DNA from: Mammaliicoccus sciuri
GTDB taxonomy: Bacteria > Bacillota > Bacilli > Staphylococcales > Staphylococcaceae
Assembly: GCF_025561425.1 (NCBI RefSeq)
Contig: NZ_CP094824.1
Span: 1,240,001 to 1,304,000, forward strand
Length of the DNA: 64,000 nucleotides
Reading direction: 5' to 3'
Shown: piece after piece, positions 20,139 to 29,701 of the stretch
How positions within the stretch are numbered: the stretch's first letter is position 1
Layout of the letters: each line of letters starts with the position of its first letter
Program-made: the position numbers and the translations under genes
The notes under the pieces: generated by a model
Databases searched by the model: none
Seen by the model: only the letters and a program-made list of their open reading frames with translations
Told to the model about the DNA's origin: nothing

Positions 20139-21173
20139 ATGAAGAAAAATATCGCAATTAATGGTTTAGGAAGAATTGGAAGAATGGTCTTAAGAGGTGC
20201 ACTTAAATCAAATGATTTAAATATTGTGGCTATTAATGCTTCATATCCACCAGAAACAATTGCTCATTTAATTAAATATGATTCTACGCATGGCAAATTA
20301 GATGGAGAAATTAAAGCAGTTGAAGATGGCATCATTATTGATGGTCATAAAATTTTACTTGTATCTGAAAGAAATCCTAAATTATTACCGTGGGGAACTT
20401 TAGGAATTGATATTGTTATAGAAGCAACTGGTAAATTTAATCATGGAGATAAAGCTATCGCACATATTGACGCTGGCGCTAAAAAAGTTATTTTAACGGG
20501 GCCATCTAAAGGTGGACATGTTCAAACAATTGTTAGAGGTGTGAATGACGATGCACTCGATTTAAATGATTTTGATATTGTGTCAAATGCATCTTGTACA
20601 ACAAATTGTTTAAGCCCAGTAGCCAAAGTTTTAAATGATACATTTGGAATCGAAAATGGTTTAATGACAACTGTACATGCATTTACGAATGACCAAAAGA
20701 ACTTAGATAATCCTCATAAAGATTTGAGAAGAGCACGTTCTTGTACGGATAGTATCATTCCAACTTCAACAGGTGCAGCAAAAGCATTGTCACTTGTACT
20801 ACCTGAATTAGAAGGTAAAATGCATGGAATGGCATTAAGGGTACCAACGTCTAATGTTTCACTAGTAGATTTAGTTGTGGATTTAAAACAAAATGTAACA
20901 GTTGAAGAAGTAAATGAAGCATTACGTCAAGCTAGTAATGGACCATTAAAAGGGATTATGGATGTTAATGATGAGCCACTTGTTTCAATTGATTTCAAAA
21001 CGAATCCACATTCAGCAATCGTTGACGAACAATCTACAATGGTCATTGCAGATAATAAAGTGAAAGTACTTGCTTGGTATGATAATGAATGGGGCTACTC
21101 AATGAGAGTTGTTGAACTAGCAGAACAAATTGCTCAAATACTTTCAGAAGTGAGAGAACAAAAAATTTCATAA
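20139..21173 (+). CDS. gapB: Gluconeogenic glyceraldehyde-3-phosphate dehydrogenase GapB
   Basis: Second GAPDH paralogue, working in the gluconeogenic direction and usually preferring NADP. The 344-residue protein has the Rossmann motif NGLGRIGRMV, the catalytic cysteine C153 in SNASCTTNCL, and WYDNEWGYSMRV near the C-terminus. GapB rather than GapA is indicated by its setting (downstream of coaE, upstream of nrdR, as in B. subtilis and S. aureus) and by the CcpN/CcpA-type operators. It is flanked by terminators on both sides and so is transcribed alone. Confidence 0.95.
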   Translation: MKKNIAINGLGRIGRMVLRGALKSNDLNIVAINASYPPETIAHLIKYDSTHGKLDGEIKAVEDGIIIDGHKILLVSERNPKLLPWGTLGIDIVIEATGKFNHGDKAIAHIDAGAKKVILTGPSKGGHVQTIVRGVNDDALDLNDFDIVSNASCTTNCLSPVAKVLNDTFGIENGLMTTVHAFTNDQKNLDNPHKDLRRARSCTDSIIPTSTGAAKALSLVLPELEGKMHGMALRVPTSNVSLVDLVVDLKQNVTVEEVNEALRQASNGPLKGIMDVNDEPLVSIDFKTNPHSAIVDEQSTMVIADNKVKVLAWYDNEWGYSMRVVELAEQIAQILSEVREQKIS

Positions 21174-21192
21174 GTGATATAAGTTACAATTA

Positions 21193-21235
21193 AAACGTAA
21201 TGTGGTAAATTAAATACCGCATTACGTTTTTTATT
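21193..21235 (+). terminator. Terminator of gapB
   Basis: AAACGTAATGTGGTA pairs with TACCGCATTACGTTT, continuing into a T run. Confidence 0.92.
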
Positions 21236-21287
21236 TAATAATAATACTGTTAAGTATCTATAAGTGCATTTTGAAAAGTAGTGAGCG

Positions 21288-21316
21288 TTTAAAAAAATAA
21301 CAAACTACTGTATAAT
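21288..21316 (+). promoter_or_regulatory. Promoter of nrdR-dnaB-dnaI
   Basis: TTTAAA (21288-21293), 17-nt spacer, TATAAT (21311-21316). Confidence 0.55.
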
Positions 21317-21351
21317 CAATCTATGTAATAAGTATATAAGGGGTGAAACGA

Positions 21352-21810
21352 ATGAGATGTCCAAACTGTAAATATGAAAATTCCAAAGTTGTAGACTCTA
21401 GACACGCGGATGATTTAGTAGCAATTAGACGACGAAGAGAATGTGAATCATGTGGATTTCGTTTCACAACTTTTGAAAGAGTAGAGCTCACACCTTTAAT
21501 CGTCGTAAAAAAAGACGGCGCAAGACAAACATTTAATAGAGATAAAATATTAAACGGTTTAGTACGTTCTTGTGAAAAAAGACCGGTTGCTTATCAAAAA
21601 TTAGAAGAAATTACAAATCAAGTTGAAAAAGAATTAAGATCTGAAGGTAACACAGAAGTATCTTCAAATGATATCGGTGAAAAAGTTATGGAACATTTAA
21701 TGGATGTCGATCAAGTATCTTATGTAAGATTTGCATCAGTATATAGAGAATTTAAAGATGTCGATCAATTATTAAAGTCTATGCAAGGCATATTGAAAGA
21801 CCGAAAGTAA
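21352..21810 (+). CDS. nrdR: Ribonucleotide reductase repressor NrdR
   Basis: Zinc-dependent repressor of ribonucleotide reductase genes that senses ATP/dATP. The protein of 152 residues starts MRCPNC and has the zinc ribbon pairs CPNC (residues 3-6) and CESCGFRF, followed by the ATP-cone domain ([20 protein letters not shown]). I chose ATG 21352 with AAGGGGTG upstream; the GTG at 21343 sits inside that ribosome site. It is first in an operon with dnaB and dnaI, coupling dNTP supply to replication start. Confidence 0.96.
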   Translation: MRCPNCKYENSKVVDSRHADDLVAIRRRRECESCGFRFTTFERVELTPLIVVKKDGARQTFNRDKILNGLVRSCEKRPVAYQKLEEITNQVEKELRSEGNTEVSSNDIGEKVMEHLMDVDQVSYVRFASVYREFKDVDQLLKSMQGILKDRK

Positions 21811-21821
21811 GGTGAGTATTA

Positions 21822-23204
21822 ATGGCGGAATATTTTAGTGGTATCAAGCCAAGTGATGGCTTCTATGTTGAATCGAATTATAATTATACACATGTACATC
21901 AGGATATATTAGTTAGTTTATATACGCCATTAATCGGAACTGATGCAATTGGTGTTTATTTATATTTATCGCAGTTTAATTATCATCATGAAACAGAAGC
22001 GTATAATCATTATACAATTATGAATGATTTAAGAATTAATCTGTCTAGCTTTAGAGATGCTTTAGACTTGTTAGAGGGTATCGGCTTACTGAAGACGTAT
22101 TTTAAGACGAATCAAGAAGCGCAATCATTTATTTATCAATTAGAGCAACCTGCTACAGCAGAGCAATTCTTTAATGATCCTTTATTATCTGTATTTTTAT
22201 ATCAACAAATTGGTAAGGCGAGATATATTAGGTTAAAAAATAGATATAAAGATGACAGTGTGACGACACAAGGCTTTCATGAAGTGACTAAGAGCTTTAC
22301 TGATGTATTTAAAGTGCCAAAGTTGACGAATGTTGAACAACAAGATGATATCAATATTCGACCTGAATATAAAAGTAAAGGACTCGATTTGTCAGACGTT
22401 CAATTTGATTTTGAAATGTTAGAATTATTGTTGAGTAATCATTTAATTTCTAAAGAGATTTTAAATAAACAGACGAAAGAAGTCATCATACAAATCGCTA
22501 CGTTATACGGTATTACACCGGTTGAAATGAAATCTATTATCTTAAAATCCATTACAGAGAACCAAACGATTTCACTACAAGATTTAAGAAAACATGCGCG
22601 CACAATCTATCAAATCGAGCATGAAGGTAAATTGCCGACTTTAGATTTAAAAAATGAAAAACCTAAAGTAAATACGCATTCTGAAAACAGCGAAGTGAAC
22701 TCTTTGTTGTCATGGTTTGAATTGTTGGATACGACAAGTCCAATAGACGTGTTATCATCATTTACGCAATCTGAACCAACAATTGCACAAAAGAGAACTG
22801 TTGAAGATATTATTACACGCGAAAAATTACCGTATGGTGTAATTAACATCTTGTTAGAGTATGTAATGTTTAAAAATAATATGCAATTACCGAAAGCATA
22901 TATTGAAGAAATTGCTTCGAATTGGAAGAAACTTAAATTATCTTCAGCTGAAGAAGCCTATCATTATGTTAAAAATCTTGATAAACAAAAAGCTGAGAAG
23001 AAAAAAGAACGTAAAAATAATGCAAATAACCCTTATAAATTAAAATCAATTGAAAAGACACCAGAATGGTTATTAAAACAAAAATCTTCTGAATCAACTA
23101 AAGAAGAGAAACAAAATGATCATGAATCTGATGCTGCGTTTGAAAAAAGAAAACAAGCGCTTCAAAAAGAAATGGAAGCTTTTTGGAAAGAAGGTGATCA
23201 ATAA
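21822..23204 (+). CDS. dnaB: Replication initiation and membrane attachment protein DnaB
   Basis: Helicase-loading co-factor of Gram-positive bacteria (not the E. coli helicase of the same name). The 460-residue protein has an N-terminal winged-helix region (about 1-110, with YVESNYNYTHVHQDILVSLY) and a DnaB/DnaD-type C-terminal domain (about 290-400, with YGVINILLEYVMFKNN). A charged tail rich in Lys and Glu follows. With DnaD it brings DnaI and the replicative helicase to DnaA-opened oriC or to stalled forks. It sits between nrdR (11 nt) and dnaI (1-nt overlap). Confidence 0.94.
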   Translation: MAEYFSGIKPSDGFYVESNYNYTHVHQDILVSLYTPLIGTDAIGVYLYLSQFNYHHETEAYNHYTIMNDLRINLSSFRDALDLLEGIGLLKTYFKTNQEAQSFIYQLEQPATAEQFFNDPLLSVFLYQQIGKARYIRLKNRYKDDSVTTQGFHEVTKSFTDVFKVPKLTNVEQQDDINIRPEYKSKGLDLSDVQFDFEMLELLLSNHLISKEILNKQTKEVIIQIATLYGITPVEMKSIILKSITENQTISLQDLRKHARTIYQIEHEGKLPTLDLKNEKPKVNTHSENSEVNSLLSWFELLDTTSPIDVLSSFTQSEPTIAQKRTVEDIITREKLPYGVINILLEYVMFKNNMQLPKAYIEEIASNWKKLKLSSAEEAYHYVKNLDKQKAEKKKERKNNANNPYKLKSIEKTPEWLLKQKSSESTKEEKQNDHESDAAFEKRKQALQKEMEAFWKEGDQ

Positions 23205-24124
23205 TGGAACCACTTGGACAACATTTAAAACAAAATAAAGATTTTCAAAAACGATTAGAAAAAATTAAAAAAGATACATTGTCTCATAAAGAGGTAAAGG
23301 CATTTTTAGAAGAACATCAATCTGAATTAACGAACGAAATGATTGATAGAGATTTAGATCAATTACAAGCGTATAAAGATCAATCGAAATGTTGTGAGAA
23401 ATGTGGTAGTTATGGCACTTGTATCAACTTTGTGAAAGGTCATGTACCTGAACTATACATTGAGAATGACCACATCAAAACAAGATACTTACCTTGTCCG
23501 AATAAAATTGAATATGATGAACAAAGGTTTGAATCAAGTTTAGTGACATCATTCCAAATGCCAGAAGAAACGTTGAAAGCGACAATTAAAGATATCTACA
23601 TCGAAAATGAGTCTCGAATGCAAATCATTAAGAAAGCTATGGATATCTGCAATAAAATCGTAGCAGGTGAAGAAGTTAAAGGACTATATATACATGGATC
23701 ATTCGGAACGGGTAAATCATATATATTAGGTGCAATTTCAAATCAGTTAAAAGTCAAAAAGCAACCTTCTACAATTATATATTTACCTGAATTTATTAGA
23801 GTGCTTAAAAATGGATTTAATGATGGTTCGTTCAGTAGTCGATTTGAAGCGGCTCGTGAAGCTAAAGTATTGATGTTAGATGATGTTGGTGCAGAAGAAC
23901 TGACGCCATGGGTCCGTGATGAAATATTGGGTCCATTATTGCATTATAGAATGGTCCATAAATTACCTACATTCTTTAGTTCAAATTTTAACTTTGAAGA
24001 ATTAGAATTTCATTTGAGCAAAACACGCCAAGGTTCAGAAATAACGAAGGCTAGTCGAATAATGGAACGTATTAAAACAATCTCTGAACCATATGAGCTA
24101 GATGGTAAAAACTATCGCGCTTAA
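23204..24124 (+). CDS. dnaI: Primosomal helicase loader DnaI
   Basis: AAA+ ATPase of 306 residues that loads the replicative helicase ring. The N-terminal domain has a likely zinc site (CCEKCGSYGTC near 62-72) that in Bacillus contacts the helicase. The ATPase domain has Walker A GSFGTGKS near residue 164 and Walker B VLMLDDVGAE. Its start overlaps the dnaB stop by one base, implying coupled translation. No terminator is obvious before the thrS promoter, which begins 8 nt after the stop. Confidence 0.95.
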   Translation: MEPLGQHLKQNKDFQKRLEKIKKDTLSHKEVKAFLEEHQSELTNEMIDRDLDQLQAYKDQSKCCEKCGSYGTCINFVKGHVPELYIENDHIKTRYLPCPNKIEYDEQRFESSLVTSFQMPEETLKATIKDIYIENESRMQIIKKAMDICNKIVAGEEVKGLYIHGSFGTGKSYILGAISNQLKVKKQPSTIIYLPEFIRVLKNGFNDGSFSSRFEAAREAKVLMLDDVGAEELTPWVRDEILGPLLHYRMVHKLPTFFSSNFNFEELEFHLSKTRQGSEITKASRIMERIKTISEPYELDGKNYRA

Positions 24125-24131
24125 TTTTAGC

Positions 24132-24159
24132 TTGATATTTTACAGTAGAGTTGTATAAT
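24132..24159 (+). promoter_or_regulatory. Promoter of thrS
   Basis: TTGATA (24132-24137), 16-nt spacer, TATAAT (24154-24159). The transcript should begin near 24166, at the start of the T-box leader. Confidence 0.75.
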
Positions 24160-24165
24160 TGAATT

Positions 24166-24405
24166 ATCTTAAATGAATATACAAATTTAGAGGACATGAC
24201 GTCTATAAAGCATTCACAGAGAGTCTCATTGAGCTGAAATTGAGATAATGCAATATAAATGGTTACTCCCTCAATACATGATGTGTTAATCCACATTCGG
24301 CTCAAGACCGTTATCTTATGTAGAGTTATCGTACTTATACGTTAAGTGCGTTAATGAGGGTGGTACCGCGAGAGATTTCGTCCCTTTGGATGAGGTCTCT
24401 TTTTT
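24166..24405 (+). promoter_or_regulatory. T-box riboswitch of thrS
   Basis: A tRNA-sensing leader. The T-box AGGGTGGTACCGCG (24357-24370) is nearly the textbook sequence and is followed directly by a terminator hairpin (24371-24405). Upstream, the AGAGAG motif and a stem (GCATT/AATGC) form stem I. An ACT threonine codon at 24265-24267 on the 3' side of stem I is the best specifier candidate, less certain than the T-box itself. Uncharged tRNA-Thr would stabilise the antiterminator and allow thrS transcription. Confidence 0.92.
24371..24405 (+). terminator. T-box-controlled terminator before thrS
   Basis: AGAGATTTCGTCC pairs with GGATGAGGTCTCT, followed by a T run. Confidence 0.9.
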
Positions 24406-24438
24406 GTGTTCTTTAATAAAAAAGAGGAGGAAGTCGTT

Positions 24439-26367
24439 ATGAGTGAGATAAATATTAAGTTTCCGGATGGTAATGTGAAAGGGTTTGAACAAGGCACAAC
24501 TACTGAAGAAATCGCTCAATCTATTAGCCCAGGTTTAAGAAAAAAAGCTGTAGCTGGTAAATTTAATGGACAATTAGTAGATTTAACAAGACCTTTAGAA
24601 AATGATGGGGAAATTGAAATCGTTACACCTGGAAGCGACGAAGCTTTAGAAGTGTTAAGACATTCAACTGCACATTTAATGGCACAAGCTTTACAAAGAT
24701 TATATGGAGATGTGAAGTTTGGTGTAGGTCCTGTAATCGAAGGTGGTTTCTACTACGACGTTGATACAGAACATAAAATTTCTAGTGACGACTTTGAAAC
24801 AATTGAAAAAGAAATGAAACAAATTGTGAATGAAAACTTTAAAATTGAACGTAAAGTTGTAAGTCGCGATGAAGCGAAAGCATTCTTTAAAAATGATGAA
24901 TATAAATTAGAGTTAATCGATGCTATTCCTGAAGACGAAAATGTAACACTTTATTCTCAAGGTGAATTTACAGATTTATGTCGAGGCGTACATGTTCCTT
25001 CAACTTCAAAAATTAAAGAATTCAAATTGTTATCTACTGCAGGTGCTTATTGGAGAGGTGACTCAAACAATAAGATGTTGCAACGTATTTATGGTACAGC
25101 ATTCTTTGATAAAAAAGAATTAAAAGCATACTTGAAAGTATTAGAAGAAAGAAAAGAACGTGATCACCGTAAAATTGGTAGAGAACTAGAATTATTTACT
25201 ACTAATCAAGATGTTGGTGCTGGATTACCTTTATGGTTACCAAATGGTGCGACAATTAGACGTGAATTAGAACGTTATATTGTAGATAAAGAAGTCGCAA
25301 TGGGCTATGACCACGTGTATACACCAATTATGGCTAATGTAGATTTCTACAAGAGATCTGGACATTGGGATCACTATCACGAAGATATGTTCCCTCCAAT
25401 GGATTTAGGTAATGAAGAACTTGTGCTTAGACCTATGAACTGTCCACATCACATGATGATTTATAAAAATAGTCGTCATTCATATAGAGAGTTACCAATT
25501 CGTATAGCTGAATTAGGTATGATGCATAGATATGAAGCAAGTGGTGCAGTATCAGGTTTACAACGTGTTAGAGGTATGACTTTAAATGATGCGCATATCT
25601 TTGTTCGTCCAGACCAAATTAAAGAAGAATTTAAACGCGTTGTTAACATGATTCTTGATGTGTATAAAGATTTTGGTTTCGAGGATTATAAATTCAGATT
25701 AAGTTATCGTGATCCAGAAGATAAAGAAAAATACTTCGACGATGACGAAATGTGGAATAAAGCACAAGCGGTTCTTAAAGAAGTAATCGATGAGATGGCA
25801 TTACCATATGAAGAAGCAATCGGTGAAGCGGCATTCTATGGCCCTAAATTAGACGTTCAAGTTAAAACAGCAATGGGTAAAGAAGAAACACTATCTACTG
25901 CTCAAATAGATTTCTTATTGCCACAAAAATTTGATTTAACTTATATCGGTAATGATGGTGAAGAACACCGTCCAGTTGTTATTCATAGAGGTGTAATTTC
26001 TACTATGGAAAGATTTACTGCATTCTTAATAGAAGAAACTAAAGGTGCATTCCCACTTTGGTTAGCACCAAAACAAGTGGAAATTATACCTGTAAATGTT
26101 GACTTACATTACGATTATGCAAGAGCATTAAACGATGAATTAAAATCTCAAGGTGTACGTGTTCATATTGACGACCGTAACGAAAAAATGGGATATAAAA
26201 TTCGTGAAGCACAAATGAAAAAAATACCGTACCAAATCGTTGTCGGTGATAAAGAAGTAGAAAACCAAGAAGTAAATGTACGTCAGTATGGATCTAAAGA
26301 TTCAAAAACTGTTGAAAAAGACGAATTCATCTGGAATATAGTGGATGAAATTCGACTAAAAAAGTAA
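24439..26367 (+). CDS. thrS: Threonine--tRNA ligase
   Basis: Class II aminoacyl-tRNA synthetase of 642 residues. An N-terminal TGS domain (1 to about 62), an editing domain with [11 protein letters not shown] and HYHED, a catalytic core with [12 protein letters not shown] (zinc-binding Cys) and [14 protein letters not shown], and an anticodon-binding domain ending VDEIRLKK are all seen. ATG 24439 follows GAGGAGG; the in-frame ATG at 24406 lies at the foot of the terminator and is discarded. Expression is set by the T-box in front. Confidence 0.97.
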   Translation: MSEINIKFPDGNVKGFEQGTTTEEIAQSISPGLRKKAVAGKFNGQLVDLTRPLENDGEIEIVTPGSDEALEVLRHSTAHLMAQALQRLYGDVKFGVGPVIEGGFYYDVDTEHKISSDDFETIEKEMKQIVNENFKIERKVVSRDEAKAFFKNDEYKLELIDAIPEDENVTLYSQGEFTDLCRGVHVPSTSKIKEFKLLSTAGAYWRGDSNNKMLQRIYGTAFFDKKELKAYLKVLEERKERDHRKIGRELELFTTNQDVGAGLPLWLPNGATIRRELERYIVDKEVAMGYDHVYTPIMANVDFYKRSGHWDHYHEDMFPPMDLGNEELVLRPMNCPHHMMIYKNSRHSYRELPIRIAELGMMHRYEASGAVSGLQRVRGMTLNDAHIFVRPDQIKEEFKRVVNMILDVYKDFGFEDYKFRLSYRDPEDKEKYFDDDEMWNKAQAVLKEVIDEMALPYEEAIGEAAFYGPKLDVQVKTAMGKEETLSTAQIDFLLPQKFDLTYIGNDGEEHRPVVIHRGVISTMERFTAFLIEETKGAFPLWLAPKQVEIIPVNVDLHYDYARALNDELKSQGVRVHIDDRNEKMGYKIREAQMKKIPYQIVVGDKEVENQEVNVRQYGSKDSKTVEKDEFIWNIVDEIRLKK

Positions 26368-26374
26368 TATCCTA

Positions 26375-26403
26375 TTGAAATTTCTGGAATCATCGGGTAT
26401 AGT
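26375..26403 (+). promoter_or_regulatory. Promoter of the lysine riboswitch-lysP unit
   Basis: TTGAAA (26375-26380), 17-nt spacer, TATAGT (26398-26403), starting 7 nt after the thrS stop. Confidence 0.8.
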
Positions 26404-26440
26404 TTTAATAGTGAAATTTAATTAAATATTCCTCAGTAAT

Positions 26441-26661
26441 GAGTTAGAGGTTGCGATGTTCAAGAGTAATTATTCAGAAGCGAAATGGCGCGTATGTTGA
26501 AATAATGAAAGGGTGCATCGCCGAAACGAATCATATCCATAATATGGTTTGTTGGGTCAGTGTTTAATAAATACTGGACTGTCACACTAAGTGATGTGCT
26601 ACCAATTTGTATGGAATGTTCATATATCGGTCGCATATCTCTTGAGATATGCGACTTTTTT
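26441..26661 (+). promoter_or_regulatory. Lysine riboswitch (L-box)
   Basis: The core consensus of the lysine aptamer is readable in order: AGAGGTTGCGATGTTCAAG (26446 on), AGTAATTATTC, AGAAGCGAAA, ATGAAAGGGTGCATCGCCGAA and finally GGGTCAGTG with TGGACTGTCAC near 26583. A terminator hairpin follows at 26630. Lysine binding should favour termination and so shut off the permease behind it. The 330-nt gap between thrS and the permease is fully explained by this element. Confidence 0.92.
26630..26661 (+). terminator. Riboswitch-controlled terminator before lysP
   Basis: GTCGCATATCTC pairs perfectly with GAGATATGCGAC, followed by six T. Confidence 0.92.
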
Positions 26662-26697
26662 AGTGGCTCGATTGTGGAATGGAGAAAGGAAATAGCA

Positions 26698-28191
26698 ATG
26701 AATCAAGAAAAATCAACGAACAATATTCAAAGGAAACTCAAAGATAGACATATCTCTATGATAGCCATCGGTGGTTGTATTGGTACTGGTTTATTTATGA
26801 CTTCTGGCGGAGCGATTAGAGATGCTGGACCGGGTGGTGCATTACTAGCATATGCAATAGTTGGCTTGATGGTCTTCTTCCTTATGACATCATTAGGAGA
26901 AATGGCAACTTATTTACCAGTCTCAGGTTCTTTTAGTACTTACGCAACTCGATTTGTCGATCCTTCACTAGGATTTGCATTGGGATGGAACTATTGGTTT
27001 AACTGGGTTATTACAGTTGCAGCTGATATTACAATTGCATCTCAAGTTGTGAGTTACTGGGAACCACTAGAAATCATTCCATCATGGTTATGGAGTGTCA
27101 TTTTTATGGTTATCATATTTGGCCTTAATGCACTTTCAGTTAGAGTATACGGGGAAAGTGAATACTGGTTTGCATTTATTAAAGTAGCTACAGTAATTAT
27201 TTTCATTGGTGTAGGTTTATTAACGATATTTGGTTTACTAGGTGGCGAATACTTAGGGTTCGACAACTTTGTAGCAGGTGATGCACCATTCTTAGGTGAC
27301 TCGAACGTTAATACATTCTTACTTGTATTAGGTGTATTCTTAGTTGCGGGATTCTCATTCCAAGGTACTGAGTTAATTGGTATTACAGCTGGAGAATCTG
27401 AAAATCCTGAAAGAGCTGTACCTAAAGCGATTAAACAAGTATTCTGGAGAATTTTACTATTTTACATTTTAGCAATCTTTGTAATTGGTATGATTATTCC
27501 TTATACAAATCCAAACTTAATGGGTGGAGACGAAATTGCGAAATCACCATTTACACTTGTATTTGAGAATGCCGGTTTAGCATTTGCTGCTTCATTTATG
27601 AATGCTGTTATTTTAACTTCAGTATTATCAGCAGGTAACTCTGGTATGTATGCTTCAGTTAGAATGCTATTCTCAATGAGTAAAGATAGATTAGCATCAC
27701 CAGTATTTTCAAAAACAAATAAATCAGGTGTTCCTTACACAGCATTATTTGCAACGGCAGTAGTTGTTATACTTATATTTGCAATTGAGCATTTAAGTGG
27801 TGGGGCATACGAATATATTATCGCTGCTTCTGGTATGACAGGCTTTATTGCTTGGTTAGGAATCGCGATCAGTCATTATAGATTTAGAAGAGCATTTGAT
27901 CTACAAGATTATGATAAGACAAAATTAAAATATAAAGCTAAATGGTTCCCATTTGGCCCATTGTTCGCATTTGCTTTATGTGCGATTGTAATCGTAGGAC
28001 AAGATGTTGATTTCATCCAAACTGGTGAATTCGAACCAAGAAGATTCTTTATTACTTATATGGGTATTCCTGTATTTTTAGCGTTTTTTATTTTCCATAA
28101 ACTAAAATATAGAACTAAAATGATTCCACTTGATAAAGTTGACTTAAGTCAAGATGTGGATATGAAAGAATTTGAAAAGAATATTAAATAA
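26698..28191 (+). CDS. lysP: Lysine-specific permease LysP
   Basis: APC-superfamily amino-acid permease of 497 residues with about 12 transmembrane segments. The N-terminal signature HISMIAIGGCIGTGLFM and the central FQGTELIGITAGE are those of the AAT/LysP branch. What fixes the substrate is the lysine riboswitch directly upstream, together with similarity to LysP. Start is ATG 26698 after GAAAGGA; the in-frame ATG at 26560 lies within the riboswitch. No terminator is seen after it; the infC promoter begins 3 nt after its stop. Confidence 0.92.
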   Translation: MNQEKSTNNIQRKLKDRHISMIAIGGCIGTGLFMTSGGAIRDAGPGGALLAYAIVGLMVFFLMTSLGEMATYLPVSGSFSTYATRFVDPSLGFALGWNYWFNWVITVAADITIASQVVSYWEPLEIIPSWLWSVIFMVIIFGLNALSVRVYGESEYWFAFIKVATVIIFIGVGLLTIFGLLGGEYLGFDNFVAGDAPFLGDSNVNTFLLVLGVFLVAGFSFQGTELIGITAGESENPERAVPKAIKQVFWRILLFYILAIFVIGMIIPYTNPNLMGGDEIAKSPFTLVFENAGLAFAASFMNAVILTSVLSAGNSGMYASVRMLFSMSKDRLASPVFSKTNKSGVPYTALFATAVVVILIFAIEHLSGGAYEYIIAASGMTGFIAWLGIAISHYRFRRAFDLQDYDKTKLKYKAKWFPFGPLFAFALCAIVIVGQDVDFIQTGEFEPRRFFITYMGIPVFLAFFIFHKLKYRTKMIPLDKVDLSQDVDMKEFEKNIK

Positions 28192-28194
28192 ACA

Positions 28195-28223
28195 TTGACA
28201 TAAGGGTTTATAATTGGTAAGAT
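28195..28223 (+). promoter_or_regulatory. Promoter of infC-rpmI-rplT
   Basis: Perfect TTGACA (28195-28200), 17-nt spacer, TAAGAT (28218-28223). Confidence 0.7.
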
Positions 28224-28230
28224 AAGTTTT

Positions 28231-28370
28231 GTTGAATACGAAACGGACCAAGTAGAAGCATACCCGCTTCTCACCTGTAGTGACGCGTAAAGCAGTTAGC
28301 AGGTACAATAAACCTTTAAAGTTTATGGATGAGAACGGGTGCATTATGCATTCGTTCTTTTTTTCTTGGA
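28231..28370 (+). promoter_or_regulatory. L20-type leader of infC-rpmI-rplT
   Basis: About 150 nt of untranslated leader with several helices ends in a terminator hairpin before infC, the position and architecture of the Firmicutes L20 leader. There, ribosomal protein L20 binds the leader and promotes termination. Assignment rests on position and the terminator, not on a covariance search. Confidence 0.75.
28332..28364 (+). terminator. Regulated terminator before infC
   Basis: AGAACGGGTGCA pairs with TGCATTCGTTCT (one G-T pair), followed by seven T. Confidence 0.85.
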
Positions 28371-28388
28371 CGACTTCGTAAAAATTCT

Positions 28389-28405
28389 AGGAGGTGTCAA
28401 CCATA
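28389..28405 (+). promoter_or_regulatory. Ribosome site and AUA start of infC
   Basis: AGGAGG at 28389-28394 is an ideal Shine-Dalgarno sequence. The in-frame GTG at 28394 begins inside it and cannot be used. Eight nt downstream lies ATA at 28403, which is in frame. IF3 genes commonly use AUU or AUA starts, which IF3 itself discriminates against. Confidence 0.75.
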
Positions 28406-28924
28406 GCTAAAGATCAGACTCAAGTTAACGACAAAATTCGTGCAAAAGAACTTCGCCTTATTGGCCAAGATGGTGAGCAAATTGGTGTTAAATCTAAATA
28501 TGAAGCCCTTGAAATGGCTGAACGAGTAGATTTAGACGTTGTAATCGTAGCGCCTAATGCTAAACCACCTGTTGCAAGAATTATGGATTACGGTAAATAC
28601 AAATTCGAACAGCAGAAGAAAGAAAAAGAAATGCGTAAGAAACAAAAAGTAGTCAATGTTAAAGAAATTCGATTAAGTCCAACTATCGAAGAACATGACT
28701 TCGAAACTAAATTGAAACATGCTCAAAAATTCTTATCTAAAGAAGATAAAGTTAAAGTATCGATTAGATTTAGAGGTCGTGCGATCACGCATAAAGAAAT
28801 TGGTCAACGTGTGTTAGAACGCTTTGCAGAATCTTGTAAAGACATAGCAACAGTTGAACAAAGACCTAAAATGGAAGGGCGTTCAATGTTCTTAATGTTA
28901 GCGCCAATTTCAAACGACAAATAA
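28403..28924 (+). CDS. infC: Translation initiation factor IF-3
   Basis: Binds the 30S subunit, keeps it free of 50S and proofreads start codons. The protein is about 173 residues from the likely ATA start (176 if read from GTG 28394, as some annotations do). Seen: [15 protein letters not shown] in the N-domain, [20 protein letters not shown] in the linker region, and the C-domain [17 protein letters not shown]. The rare start codon would allow IF3 to limit its own synthesis, as known in E. coli. It is followed by rpmI and rplT in the standard operon. Confidence 0.95.
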   Translation: MAKDQTQVNDKIRAKELRLIGQDGEQIGVKSKYEALEMAERVDLDVVIVAPNAKPPVARIMDYGKYKFEQQKKEKEMRKKQKVVNVKEIRLSPTIEEHDFETKLKHAQKFLSKEDKVKVSIRFRGRAITHKEIGQRVLERFAESCKDIATVEQRPKMEGRSMFLMLAPISNDK

Positions 28925-28949
28925 ACCGAAATTATAGGAGGAAATCTCA

Positions 28950-29150
28950 ATGCCTAAAATGAAAACTCATCGTGGAGCAGCAAAACGTGTTAAAAGAACT
29001 GGTTCAGGTCAATTAAAACGTTCTAGAGCGTTCACTTCACACTTATTCGCAAACAAATCTACAAAAGCAAAACGTAAATTGCGTAAAGCTTCATTAGTTT
29101 CTAAATCAGATGCTAAACGAGTTAAACAAATGTTAACGTACGTAAAATAA
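28950..29150 (+). CDS. rpmI: 50S ribosomal protein L35
   Basis: Small basic large-subunit protein of 66 residues with the family start [19 protein letters not shown] and the [12 protein letters not shown] tail. AGGAGG lies 7 nt before ATG 28950. It lies between infC (25 nt) and rplT (42 nt) in the infC operon. Confidence 0.97.
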   Translation: MPKMKTHRGAAKRVKRTGSGQLKRSRAFTSHLFANKSTKAKRKLRKASLVSKSDAKRVKQMLTYVK

Positions 29151-29192
29151 TAAACATAGCGGACTAATGGTCCATTTTAAGGAGGAATTATC

Positions 29193-29552
29193 ATGCCACG
29201 TGTTAAAGGTGGAACAGTGACGAGAGCTCGTCGTAAAAAAGTTTTAAAATTATCTAAAGGTTACTTTGGTTCAAAACATACATTATACAAAGTTGCTAAG
29301 CAACAAGTTATGAAATCTGGTAACTACGCTTACCGTGACCGTCGTCAGAAAAAACGTGAATTCCGTAAATTATGGATTGCACGTATTAATGCAGCAGCTC
29401 GTCAAAACGACATCAGCTATAGCCGTTTAATGAATGGTCTTAAAGTAGCTGGTATTGAAATTAACCGTAAAATGCTTTCTGAAATTGCTATTTCAGACGA
29501 AAAAGCATTTGCTGAATTAGCTACTAAAGCTAAAGACGCTTTAGCTAAATAA
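29193..29552 (+). CDS. rplT: 50S ribosomal protein L20
   Basis: Large-subunit assembly protein of 119 residues. The very basic N-terminal extension ([18 protein letters not shown]) and the globular [19 protein letters not shown] segment are typical. L20 is also the known feedback regulator of this operon through the leader at 28231. A terminator follows 20 nt after the stop. Confidence 0.97.
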   Translation: MPRVKGGTVTRARRKKVLKLSKGYFGSKHTLYKVAKQQVMKSGNYAYRDRRQKKREFRKLWIARINAAARQNDISYSRLMNGLKVAGIEINRKMLSEIAISDEKAFAELATKAKDALAK

Positions 29553-29572
29553 TTGCATTTCATTGTTGTATA

Positions 29573-29613
29573 AGCTGTCAATAAAGTTATTAACTTTATT
29601 GATGGCTTTTTTT
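29573..29613 (+). terminator. Terminator of infC-rpmI-rplT
   Basis: AGCTGTCAATAAAGTT pairs with AACTTTATTGATGGCT, followed by seven T. Confidence 0.92.
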
Positions 29614-29643
29614 GTGAAATAATATAGTAGAAGATACGTCTTC

Positions 29644-29672
29644 TTTACGCTTCAAATTCGCTTTGATAAAAT
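29644..29672 (+). promoter_or_regulatory. Promoter of the Nudix gene
   Basis: TTTACG (29644-29649), 17-nt spacer, TAAAAT (29667-29672). Confidence 0.5.
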
Positions 29673-29701
29673 AGTGTAGAAATAAGAATAAGGAGTTTAT
29701 T

